A stretch of 64,000 bases of DNA. It comes from Limnomonas spitsbergensis. Lineage: Eukaryota > Chlorophyta > Chlorophyceae > Chlamydomonadales. A program made the position numbers and the translations under genes. The stretch covers positions 4,647,001 to 4,711,000 of the forward strand of contig JAYJMM010000009.1 in NCBI GenBank assembly GCA_037349105.1. Reading direction: 5' to 3'. How positions within the stretch are numbered: position 1 is the first letter of the stretch; the number at the start of each line of letters is the position of its first letter. Below are positions 22,401-34,400 of the stretch, in pieces. Under the pieces are notes generated by a model. The model worked only from the letters and a program-made list of their open reading frames with translations. It was not told the origin of the DNA and ran no database searches.

Positions 22401-25400
22401 TTCTTGATGCCCACAGCCACTTGCCTGCCTCACACGCCCAATCTCCTGCCGCCACCTTCCTAACCTGAGCAAGGCACTCCCATCTTCTGCATTCTTAACC
22501 CTGAATCCATCACATTTATCATCATCACAACCCAGGTGGCCGGTGATCAGAAGTGTAGCCGACACGTGGAGACCTTATTGGCGGCGGCAGCTTCCTCCCA
22601 GCTTCTGCAGTTCCTGGGATCTGTCCAGGAGTCAAACGGCGTGCAAGAGCTCTCTTCCAGGTAAATTTAGAGGAACGCTTGAATTGAATTGAATCAAATT
22701 AAAATGGATACAACGGGAACTTCAACGGTTTCCAGCAAACATAAATATCGTACAGGTCAGACTGTGTGGCGATCTCAGTTGGGTACTGACCACTTTTTTT
22801 AGTGAGTGGTATACCACTTTCAGCTACAGTTCAGCTACACTGTGGCCCCCGGCCACAAGCCCCTGGTGCAACCAGCCCTGCTGCATGGGCCACCGGCAGG
22901 AGGCTGGTCCAGGTTTGGTGTGAATCGGCCCAGGGGTGGCCGCGGGGTGGCCCAGCAAAAGTGGTTGGGTATCCCACTAAAATAGACACTGGTACTGACG
23001 CTGCGACTTTGACTGATGGCTTCTTGCCACATGGCAAGCCCATTTGGGCATGCCTGGACTGGCTAATATCCCTCGGGACGGATGTGCCAGACAGTGTCAT
23101 GCGAGGTCGGGGAGTGTTGCATTGTCTATATTTCCTAGCGCTCTCATAATGCTACAGGCTACGTTGGTTGAGTGTTGCATAATCTTAATTTGTCTAGCGT
23201 GCCTATAACGCCACAGACTGCTGCGGCGCGCAAGTGTTCTCATCAAGGTAAACGAAATAGGCACACCTGAAATTATAATAGATGCGGTGGGAACGTTTAA
23301 GGTGCATGTGTGTAGACGCCTTGTTTGTGAACACACACACACAGTGTATACGTATTGTGTACGAATGTAGATGTTGCATGTAGAGTGTAGATGTTGCACA
23401 CATCGTACTGCTGGGGCATGCCACAGCTCACATCCAGGTCAGTGAGGACCTCGTCGAAGGATACAATGTGTGAATGCAAAATGTACCGGTATGTAACATG
23501 TGTGAATATGTGTCAATGTACATGTACTGGTACCTACCATGTGTGAACAAGTGTGAATAAAAATGTACCGGTATATCACACATATGAAGGTAGTACTCAC
23601 GGTCCTACGCCAGCGTGAGTACTACCTTCATATGTGTGATACGAGTTCTCCTCCAGTTCAGGGGGGGGAGCACCAACACAAGTACTGTACATTTGATTGG
23701 CCTTCCCTCGTATATGAAATAATGTTTTTTTTATTGCTGCCCTTAGGGCGAATCGACCAAAGCTTCTAATTATCGACCAAAGCTTCTAATTGTCGACCAA
23801 AGCTTCTAATTATCGACAAAGCTTCTAATTATCGACCAAAGCTTCTAATTATCGACCAAAGCTTCTAATTATCGACCAAAGCTTCTAATTATCGACCAAA
23901 GCTTCTAATTATCGACCAAAGCTTCTAATTATCGACCAAAGCTTCTAATTATCGACCAAAGCTTCTAATTATCGACCAAAGCTTCTAATTATCGACCAAA
24001 GCTTCTAATTATCGACCAAAGCTTCTGATTATCGACCAAAGCTTCTGATTATCGACCAAAGCTTCTAATTATCGACCAAAGCTTCTAATTATCGACCAAA
24101 GCTTCTAATTATCGACCAAAGCTTCTAATTATCGACCAAAGCTTCTAATTATCGACCAAAGCTTCTAATTATCGACCAAAGCTTCTAATTATCGACCAAA
24201 GCTTCTGATTATCGACCAAAGCTTCTGATTATCGACCAAAGCTTCTAATTATCGACCAAAGCTTCTAATTATCGACCAAAGCTTCTAATTATCGACCAAA
24301 GCTTCTAATTATCGACCAAAGCTTCTAATTATCGACCAAAGCTTCTAATTATCGACCAAAGCTTCTAATTATCGACCAAAGCTTCTAATTATCGACCAAA
24401 GCTTCTAATTATCGACCAAAGCTTCTAATTATCGACCAAAGCTTCTAATTATCGACCAAAGCTTCTAATTATCGACCAAAGCTTCTAATTATCGACCAAA
24501 GCTTCTAATTATCGACCAAAGCTTCTAATTATCGACCAAAGCTTCTAATTATCGACCAAAGCTTCTAATTATCGACCAAAGCTTCTAATTATCGACCAAA
24601 GCTTCTAATTATCGACCAAAGCTTCTAATTATCGACCGATTGGAACCCAGCCTCCCAGCTTGCCGCCTTGTACAACAACCTTGATGCACTGCTGGGACTC
24701 TTCCAGTACCGTACTTTATCACGCAAATTACTCTTCCAGTACCGTACTTTATCACACAAATTACTTTTTTGGAACCTGTTCTCACGGATCACTCTCATGT
24801 ATTGATCTGTTCTGTTCTTGCCGATCACTGTTTCGGGAGCTGTTAACATTGTGATCGTCCAAGTGTGATTTTTTTTGCCTAGCGCCTGCAGCCCGTCTCC
24901 CTCCGTTGTCTGGAAATATGAAAACAGTGACCACAATTTGGGTTTCGCCGTCCAAATGTGCCAATAAGAGATTTGTGTTTTTACTTTTTTGTCCCATCCA
25001 CCTACTAATGCTGATAATTGCTATTCAGTCTGTTTGCCTGTCCCCTTCTTCCTCTCCCCCTGCTCCGAACTCGCAGCCCATTTGGATCCCACGTCCTGGA
25101 CAAGGTGCTCATTGCCCTGGACAAGGTGCTGGATGAGCTGGAGGTGGAAGTACAGCAACAGGCCGCAAAGGTGTGGAACTGGGTAGCAAAGGTGTGGAAC
25201 AGGCAGCAAAGGTGTGGACCAGGATTTGTGTGATCTTGGGTCACTCATCATAATCGGTTTCAAAAATGTCTCCTTGCTGCACACTCTATTTTGTCCCTAG
25301 GTGGCGGTATAACAGCAGGAATCAAAAGTGTGGAATGGGGAAGAATCTTTTTTCAAGCGATTCGAAACCACGCAATATGGAGGAAAAACGTTTTTGGGGG

Positions 25401-28400
25401 TGGGATAATACCGTACAGGCAAAGTCCCGCGGCTCTGCTCTGGGCTACGGTGCTCCTCCCCTGAGCCGATCCCCCCTTGTCTTCAACACTGTCGGGGGCA
25501 GGTGAAGTTTTGTGAAGTTTATACAGTCCAGCAGAGCATCTTATTTGGTGCATGGGACATGTGTCCGTAGAGGTGAAGGAGCTACCAGGAAGCTACCCTC
25601 TCATGAAAACAGACCGCGCGACCAAGTCCTCTCAGCTCATGTCGTCAAACTCCAATCCCACACCCTTCCTCTTCTTATTGATACCCCTAATCACACTTCC
25701 CCACTCTGTGTTCACACTTCTTGCAGTTGATTGCCGCTGTCAATGAGAGTGTTTGCTCCCAGCTCATGACATTCATCACAGACAGATACGCTACGCATGG
25801 TGGGTGTAGGGTGGGTGGGTTAGGGTAAAAAATATTTGTAATGTACACAACTTCAAACTTTTGTGATTGCTAACTTTCGGGATCGCTCGTTGCCCAATGC
25901 ACATTTCGTATGATGTGTATTGCCTTCCCTCGCATACAATGTTGTTGTACGGTGGGGGATACAGGCGCGTAAGAATACCAGAGTGCTCAATATCGATTCA
26001 TCAACGTTAACTCGAAGTCAGAAATTTAGAGTTAAGGAAAACGAATTCGATGTGGGGCTGCATGCAAGTCAACACTTGATTTAAACCTGTGCTCGACAGA
26101 ATGAAATTTATTTCTACTGGGGCATATTTAGGATAAATGTTTACACAAAAAATCAAACAAATGTTCAGCACAAATTTTCTAAATAAAAACGGACACTGGA
26201 AAAGGCAAGCACTGGGGAAAAAAACATTGACAACGCCAAAAAATCCTTAAACGAAAACTGTCTTGCGCCCATCTCTTCTCTGTGCCCTCGGTCCTACAGT
26301 TGCTAGGCGGCTTCTGTGCGTGGCGGCCCGGAAGAACGTGCTTCCCGTCACCAAGGCGCAGCGGGATGGTTCAAACGCGATGGCAGCGGTGTGTGGATGG
26401 ATATCAGGGCCAGAGACTCTGGTCAGGGTGTCAGATCCAGGGTGGATCCGGGGTGGATCTGGGGTGGATCTGGGGTTCATAATTCAAAGTATGGCGCATG
26501 GGGTCACATGCTTTGGCAGCAGTGCTTGGAGATCTGGATACCCCATCCCTGCAGAGTGCGGTTCAAACACCACGGCAGCAGTGCTGAGCGGACTTGGGTT
26601 TCAGGATCCGGGTTTCAGGATGGCAGACGTTCAGGATTCGAAATATGGGTTTAGGATCCAGGGTTTCAGAGGATCCAGGGCTCTGGATCCAGGCGGGTCG
26701 AACCCTATCACTCTCACCACCCCTCCTTATTTCACTCTGCAGAAGATGAAGGGTCCCTTAAGCTTGGCTGCTTTCTTGCGTACCTTCATCCCCTTTGCAC
26801 GCCTCTCCACCCTCAACTCCTGATCCTGCATGAAATGAAAGGTTTCTCTGCCATGGCTGCGACTTTGCAACCCTGGATCCCTACCCGCGTCCCCACCCCT
26901 CTCCCTTATCCTGCAGAAGATGAAGGGTCCCTCAGGACTGGCTGCAAGGGTGGGCCTGTCCGGCGCAGCGGGGGCAGAGGCGGCGGCTGTTGAGGCGGCC
27001 ATCGAGCCGCGGTACCCTGAGCTCATCCTGGTAAGATACTTGTAACTGGAAATATAAATCAAAACTCTGAGACCTTCAACCTTAGTCGGCTGTTGAGGCT
27101 GCCATTGAGCCGCAGTACTCCGAGCTCTTCATGGTAAGATATTTGCTACTGAAATCATACATTTAAACCCCAAAACCTTGGACCTTAAACTAGGCGGCCA
27201 TTGAGCCGCGCGGCATCCTGAGCTCATCCTGGTCAGATACTTGTAACTAAAAACATAATCAAACCCTAAACCTTAAACCTTAAACTAGGCGGCTGTTGAG
27301 GCGGACATTGATCCGCGCGGTACGCTGAGCGCATCCTGGTAAGGTACTTTTAAGCAGGGGCTTGAACCTACAACTAGGCGGCCATCAAGGTGCACATCAT
27401 GTTTGTGGTTGTTGAACCACGGATGCATTCGACTAGGAAGGAAGATTGAATATATGATTGCAAGGCCTATTCGAACTTACGGGTGGAGGTGGGCTGAATG
27501 CAACTCGCCCCGAGTCAGTCGTCACGGCCCCTACCTGTGGTGAGCAGGTGAGTAAGAGCGCAGGCACTTCACTCTTTCCTCCGGCAAGCACCGCCTGACC
27601 TTTTCGAAAAAGACTGTTAGGAGAATGCGTAGGTAATGTCTGGACAGGTCCCTGATGGGGGGTCCTTGAAATGCCTTTTGATACGTGTCATGAGCAGGTG
27701 AGTAAGAGCGCAGGCACCTTCCTCTTTTCTTCCGGCAAGCACCGCCTGACCTTTTCGAAAAAGGCTGTTTGGAGAATGCGTAGGTAATGCCTTTTGGTAC
27801 TCCCTACGCATATCCGGACAGATTCCTGATGGGGGGTCCCTGAAATGCCTTTTCGAAAAGGCTGGGCGCAGACAATGGGACATAAGTCCAAAGAAAGCTT
27901 TGAGCTTTAGATAAACTAGGACTACCCGCAAAAGAGCAGGGACTCCCTGGGCAAGTAATTAAGACCCGACCACACACCAGTGACAGGCATGCGTAGGAAA
28001 TGCCTAGATATATACCTGGTGGGGGGTCCCTGAAATGTCTTTTGGTATCTGCGCCGTGCTCACCCGCCTCACAACCAGTGATTTGTTAGTCTTTACCCGG
28101 TACGACTCGTAACGAAATGCGGTATCGAACAATTATTGGTCTTGAGATCAACGCACTCGCTCAGTACCGGAAATACCCAGAAATGCACCGAATACGAGCG
28201 AAAACAGCTGAGCATCGAGCTTTCTTTAGAACAATTCAGTACAGAACCCAACGATCAATAGCAGATATCAACAAAACAATTACTGCTCACCACACCGGTG
28301 AACCCTCAAAAACGGGATTTTAGACGGGGGGCAGGCTAGCATGTGCAGAGGCCCGCAATTGCTGTTACAACAACTTTCGTCGCTGGTGTTCAGGGTTCAG

Positions 28401-31400
28401 CTTACGTTCAAAATCATATGCCCTTAACCCTGCAGTATGTAGTGCCTGTTTTGTGTGCGTGCGAGTGTGTATTTGCAGGCCGCTGCTTCAGTCTAAAAAC
28501 CATATGCCCTACAGCCTGCGGTCCATAATGCGGTCCATAATGCCCAAAGCCCTGCGGTACATAATGCCCTAAACCCTGCGGTACGTAATACCCTAAACCC
28601 TGTGGTACATAATGCCCTAAACCCTGCGGTACATAATGCCCTAAACCCTGCGAGACATAACGCCCTAGACCCTGCAGTACATAATGCCTGTTTTACGTGC
28701 GCGTGCATGCAGGCTGCTGCTAAGGTGATGTGCCGAGAGGACTACCAAGGGCCGTACATGGCCGATCTGGTCTTCAGCACCTTTGCCGCTCCATACGTGC
28801 AAGGTCTGTTACGTGCAGTGGCCTTCGACAAGTGAGTTCTTGCAGGAGGGGGGCTGGAGGGAAATTGTACTTATATTTCGATTTCATTTCTACCACTTGG
28901 CTTTCAGGGCCTCTGCTCTGTGCGGTGGCCTTCGACATGTTAGCGCTAGCGGAGAGGAGGGGGGGACTGGAGGGAATCAGCAATTTGTTTTTCTTCCATT
29001 TTCGCCCGTTCACTACGCGGCTCGGTACCTGTAGAGGCTGCTTTATGCAGTCGCCTTCGGGAAGTGAGCGTAAGGCGTGGGGCCATAGGCTGTAAGGGAG
29101 GACACGGAAAGGAAATAGCTGTCCATATGTATTACTCTTATGTCCACACATATTACTCTTATCACAGGCAGGCCTACACGTCGTTGGCACCCTGCCTCCT
29201 GGGTGCAATGGCACATTCTCGTGTCGCACTTTGTCACACATGATGTCAATATCCACATTGAATTACTCTTATCACAGGAAGGCCTTCACCTCGCTGGTGC
29301 CCTGCGTCCTGGGGGCAACCTTCTTCGTGGACTCAGCCAAGGCGGGGAAGGTGCGGTCGGGGTGACTGATCTAAACACCCTCTGTCCCCCACCCATTGTC
29401 TGGGCTGAGACGCTGACCGCTTGTCACTCTTGAGTGACGTGATAGCTACAGGTTCAAACACCCACACGTATTACGCCCCTAGGCAGTACAATACTTCCGC
29501 ACAGTACACCCCTGGGCAGTACAAAAGTTCCACACAGTACACCCGTATGCAGTCCAATATGTTCACAGTGTATACCCATGGGCAATGCAATATGTCCACC
29601 TGGTGGACCCATGGGCAGTACAATGCGTCCACTCAGAGGACCCTTGGGTAGTACTCAAGTTTCACTCAGTAGACCCTTGAGCAGTACAATACGTCCAGAT
29701 AGTACATACACATATATTTCCATGTTTTTACAAAGTACGTAACAGTACCCTCCGTTAGTACATTGGCATGCCAGTTGCTCCGAAGTCCGTCCCTCGCTCC
29801 TTACTGGTCCCCACAGCTTACTAAACTCAAAAGGTGCAAGGTTATGCATGCCCGGCTTCCCAGGACAGGGTTTGAAGGGTTCATCCCCCAGGACAGGGTT
29901 TGAAGGGTTCACTCCCCAGGACAGGGTTTGAAGGGTTCACCCCCCAGGACAGGGTTTGAAGGGTTCACTCCCCTGGACAGGGTTTGAAGGGTTCACTCCC
30001 CTGGACAGGGTTTGAAGGGTTCACTCCCCAGGACAGGGTTTGAAGGGTTCACTCCCCAGGACAGGGTTTGAAGGGTTCACCCCCCAGGACAGGGTTTGAA
30101 GGGTTCACCCCCCCAGGACAGGGTTTGAAGGGTTCACTCCCCAGGACAGGGTTTGAAGGGTTCACTCCCCAGGACAGGGTTTGAAGGGTTCACTCCCCAG
30201 GACAGGGTTTGAAGGGTTCACCCCCCAGGACAGGGTTTGAAGGGTTCACTCCCCAGGACAGGGTTTGAAGGGTTCACTCCCCAGGACAGGGTTTGAAGGG
30301 TTCACTCCCCTGGACAGGGTTTGAAGGGTTCACTCCCCAGGACAGGGTTTGAAGGGTTCACCTCCCAGGACAGGGTTTGAAGGGTTCACTCCCCTGGACA
30401 GGGTTTGAAGGGTTCACTCCCCAGGACAGGGTTTGAAGGGTTCACTCCCCAGGACAGGGTTTGAAGGGTTCACCCCCCAGGACAGGGTTTGAAGGGTTCA
30501 CCCCCCAGGACAGGGTTTGAAGGGTTCACTCCCCAGGACAGGGTTTGAAGGGTTCACTCCCCAGGACAGGGTTTGAAGGGTTCACCCCCCAGGACAGGGT
30601 TTGAAGGGTTCACTCCCCTGGACAGGGTTTGAAGGGTTCACTCCCCAGGACAGGGTTTGAAGGGTTCACCCCCCAGGACAGGGTTTGAAGGGTTCACTCC
30701 CCTGGACAGGGTTTGAAGGGTTCACTCCCCAGGACAGGGTTTGAAGGTTTCACTCCCCAGGACAGGGTTTGAAGGGTTCACTCCCCAGGACAGGGTTTGA
30801 AGGGTTCACTCCCCAGGACAGGGTTTGAAGGGTTCACTCCCCAGGACAGGGTTTGAAGGGTTCATCCCCCAGGACAGGGTTTGAAGGGTTCACTCCCCAG
30901 GACAGGGTTTGAAGGGTTCACTCCCCAGGACAGGGTTTGAAGGGTTCACTCCCCTGGACAGGGTTTGAAGGGTTCACTCCCCAGGACAGGGTTTGAAGGG
31001 TTCACTCCCCTGGACAGGGTTTGAAGGGTTCACTCCCCAGGACAGGGTTTGAAGGGTTCACCTCCCAGGACAGGGTTTGAAGGGTTCACTCCCCTGGACA
31101 GGGTTTGAAGGGTTCACTCCCCAGGACAGGGTTTGAAGGGTTCACTCCCCAGGACAGGGTTTGAAGGGTTCACCCCCCAGGACAGGGTTTGAAGGGTTCA
31201 CCCCCCAGGACAGGGTTTGAAGGGTTCACTCCCCAGGACAGGGTTTGAAGGGTTCACTCCCCAGGACAGGGTTTGAAGGGTTCACCCCCCAGGACAGGGT
31301 TTGAAGGGTTCACCCCCCAGGACAGGGTTTGAAGGGTTCACTCCCCCCCCCACCCACAGTCCCGCCTTGTTGTCCGCAGGTGTGGGAGGGTATGGAGGAG

Positions 31401-34400
31401 TGGTGGTTGATGCCTTTGCAAGCTGTATAAAGGTTTAGGCTTTATCTCCCCCCCCTCGCCATTGCCCGCAGGTGTTGGAGGGTGTAGATGTGGATGCGTT
31501 TGGGACTCTGGTCCGGGACAGCACCGGCAGCCATGTGGTGGAAGTGGTGGTTCAGGTGTGTGGAGGGTGTAGAGCTTAGGGTTTGGGACCCTGGTATGGG
31601 ACAGCACCGGCAGCCATGTGGTGGAAGTGGTGGTGCAGGTGTGTGGAGGGTATAGAGCTCAGGGTATAGGACCCTGGTACGGGACAGCACCGGCAGCCAT
31701 GTGGTGGAAGTGGTGGTGCAGGTGTGTGGAGGGTATAGAGCTTAGGGTAAAGGACCCTGGTACGGGACAGCACCGGCAGCCATGTGGTGGAAGTGGTGGT
31801 GCAGGTGTGTGGAGGGTATAGAGCTTAGGGTATAGGACCCTGGTATGGGACAGCACCGACAGACATGTGGTGGAAGTGGTGGTGCAGATGTGTGGAGGGT
31901 ATAGAGCTTAGGGTATAGGACCCTGGTACGGGATAGCACTGACAGCCATGTGGTGGAAGTGGTGGTGCAGGTGTGTGGAGGGTAGAGAGCTTAGGGTATA
32001 GGACTCTGGTATGGGACAGCACCGACAGACATGTGGTGGAAGTGGTGGTGCAGGTGTGTGGAGGGTATAGAGCTTAGGGTATAGGACCCTGGTACGGGAT
32101 AGCACTGACAGCCATGTGGTGGAAGTGGTGGTGCAGGTGTGTGGAGGGTAGAGAGCTCAGGGTATAGGACCCTGGTATGGGACAGCACCGGCAGCCATGT
32201 GGTGGAAGTGGTGGTGCAGGTGTGTGGAGGGTATAGAGCTTAGGGTATAGGACCCTGGTACGGGATAGCACTGACAGCCATGTGGTGGAAGTGGTGGTGC
32301 AGGTGTGTGGAGGGTAGAGAGCTTAGGGTATAGGACTCTGGTCCGGGACAGCACCGGCAGCCATGTGGTGGAAGTGGTGGTGCAGGTGTGTGGAGGGTAT
32401 AGAGCTTAGGGTATGGGACCCTGGTAATGATTGCACATATTGGCCTCCCTTCCTGCGTTGCTTGAAGAGCTGTTCGCGCGTTTCCTGGCTGTCTCCCTCT
32501 ACAACTGCTATTTGCACCCCAGTGCCAAGTCTCACCCCCTCCCCCCTCCTCCCATTTCCAGGCCTCGCCCCCTGCGTTGCTTGAAGAACTGTTTACGCGT
32601 TTCCTGGCTGGCTCCCTCTATGAGCTCTGCTTGCACCCCAGTGCCAACTTTGTCGTCCAGGCTGCGCTGGCAGCCGCATCCACCCCGGCGATGGTGAGAG
32701 ATGGGTGTGAAGCAGAGGGAGGGCAGGGCAGGGTGGGGGGGGGGAGAGGGGGAGGAGGGGCTGCTGCATCCACACCGGCGATGGTGAGAGATGGGTGTGA
32801 AGCAGAGGGAGGGCAGGGGAGGGGGGGGGGGGGAGGGGGCAGCCCAGGGCAGTGGAGGGGAGGGGGGGAGGAGGCAGCCCAGGGCAGTGGAGGGGAGGGG
32901 GGGAGGAGGCAGCCCAGGGCAGTGGAGGGGAGGGGGGGAGGAGGCAGCACAGGGCAGGGGAGGGGAGGTGGGGGGAGGGGGCAGCCCAGGGCAAGCTTGG
33001 CACAATATTTGACAAAACATGAACTTGCTAGCGCTTGAGTGGCAGAACGTATGATTGGTATTTCTTATATTAAGCTTACCCTTAGGGGCTAGGCCTTACA
33101 TTCTGCATGGCCAGCCCCGGAAACGCTGTGATTGGGCCCCCTGTCCTTTGCCAGGGGGTGAGGCAAGTGCTAGGTGGGGATATCTGCTGTATGTTCACGT
33201 CGATAAAGGACACAAGAACATCCATCAGGGGCATGAGGGTTAGGGTCGCATTTTGTCTTCTTAGTACACTCCTTAGTACACTTATGTGTACACTTTTTAG
33301 TACACCCCTTACTACACTTCTTAGCACACTTATTAGTACACTTATTAGTACACTTCATCTCCCCTCTTCCTGCACCCATCATTTAATACCCCCCCACACA
33401 CCCCTCTATCTCTCCGCACTCCTTCACCTCCCCTCACCCTGCACCCCCAAAACACCACCACCACCCCTCTCTCTCTTCACTCTCCGTCACCTCCACTCTC
33501 CCTGCATTCTTCATTAATTTACCCCACCACCACCACCCCTTTCTCTCTTTGCACTCCTTCACTTCCCCTCGCCCTGCCCCCTTCATTTATTTATCCCCTC
33601 ACCCCTTCATCCCCCCTCTCTCCACTCCTGTCAGGTCCGGCTGATGTATCCGGAGCTGTCCAGCAACAGCAACATGGCAGAGCTGCTCGGGCGGCGGCGT
33701 GGGGGCGTGGTGGCGGCCCTGGTGGCGGCCTGTGCCCGCTGCAGCGCCTGCCAGAAGGAGGCTTGTGCTGCGCTGGAGAAGGCACTGCTGACTGGGGCAT
33801 GGGCAGGCCTGACGGGTGAGTGGAGGATGGGGGCGGGCAGGTGGAGGAGGGGGGTGAATGGGGGGGGTGGAGGGTAAGTGGAGACAGGGTGAGTGGAGGG
33901 ACGGGGGGTGGGCGGGATGTGTGGCAGGTGAGTGGATACGAGGAGTGGGGGGTGGCGGGTGATTGGATGAGGAGGGTGGTGAGTGTGTGTGTGTGTGTGT
34001 GTGGGGGGGGGGGTGACGTGTGAGTGGATGAGGGGGGCTGTGAGTGGGGGGGGGGTGACAGGTGAGTGGAGGAGGGGGGCGGTGAGTGGGGGGGAGGGGG
34101 GTGACAGGTGAGTGGAGGAGGGGGGCAGTGAGCGTGTGTGGTGGTGGGGGGTGAGTGGAGGGATGTGACGGGTAAGTAGAGGAGTGACGACAATGGGTGA
34201 GTGGTGTAGGGGGCAGGTGAGTGGGGGGGGGATAGTGAGTGGGGGAGTGTGGCATGTGAGTGGGGGGGGGCTTGGTGGGTGTAGGAGGGGGCGGGCGAGT
34301 GTGTGTGTGTGGTGGTGGTGGGTGAGTGGAGGAGGGGACAGGGGAGTGGAGGAGGGGGCGTGTGAGTGTGGTGGGGTGGGGGTGTTGGGTGAGTGGAGGA

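Noticed and set aside
23748..24640. CRISPR-like regular array
   Set aside because: Units are contiguous 20-mers with no unique spacers, and the genome is eukaryotic.
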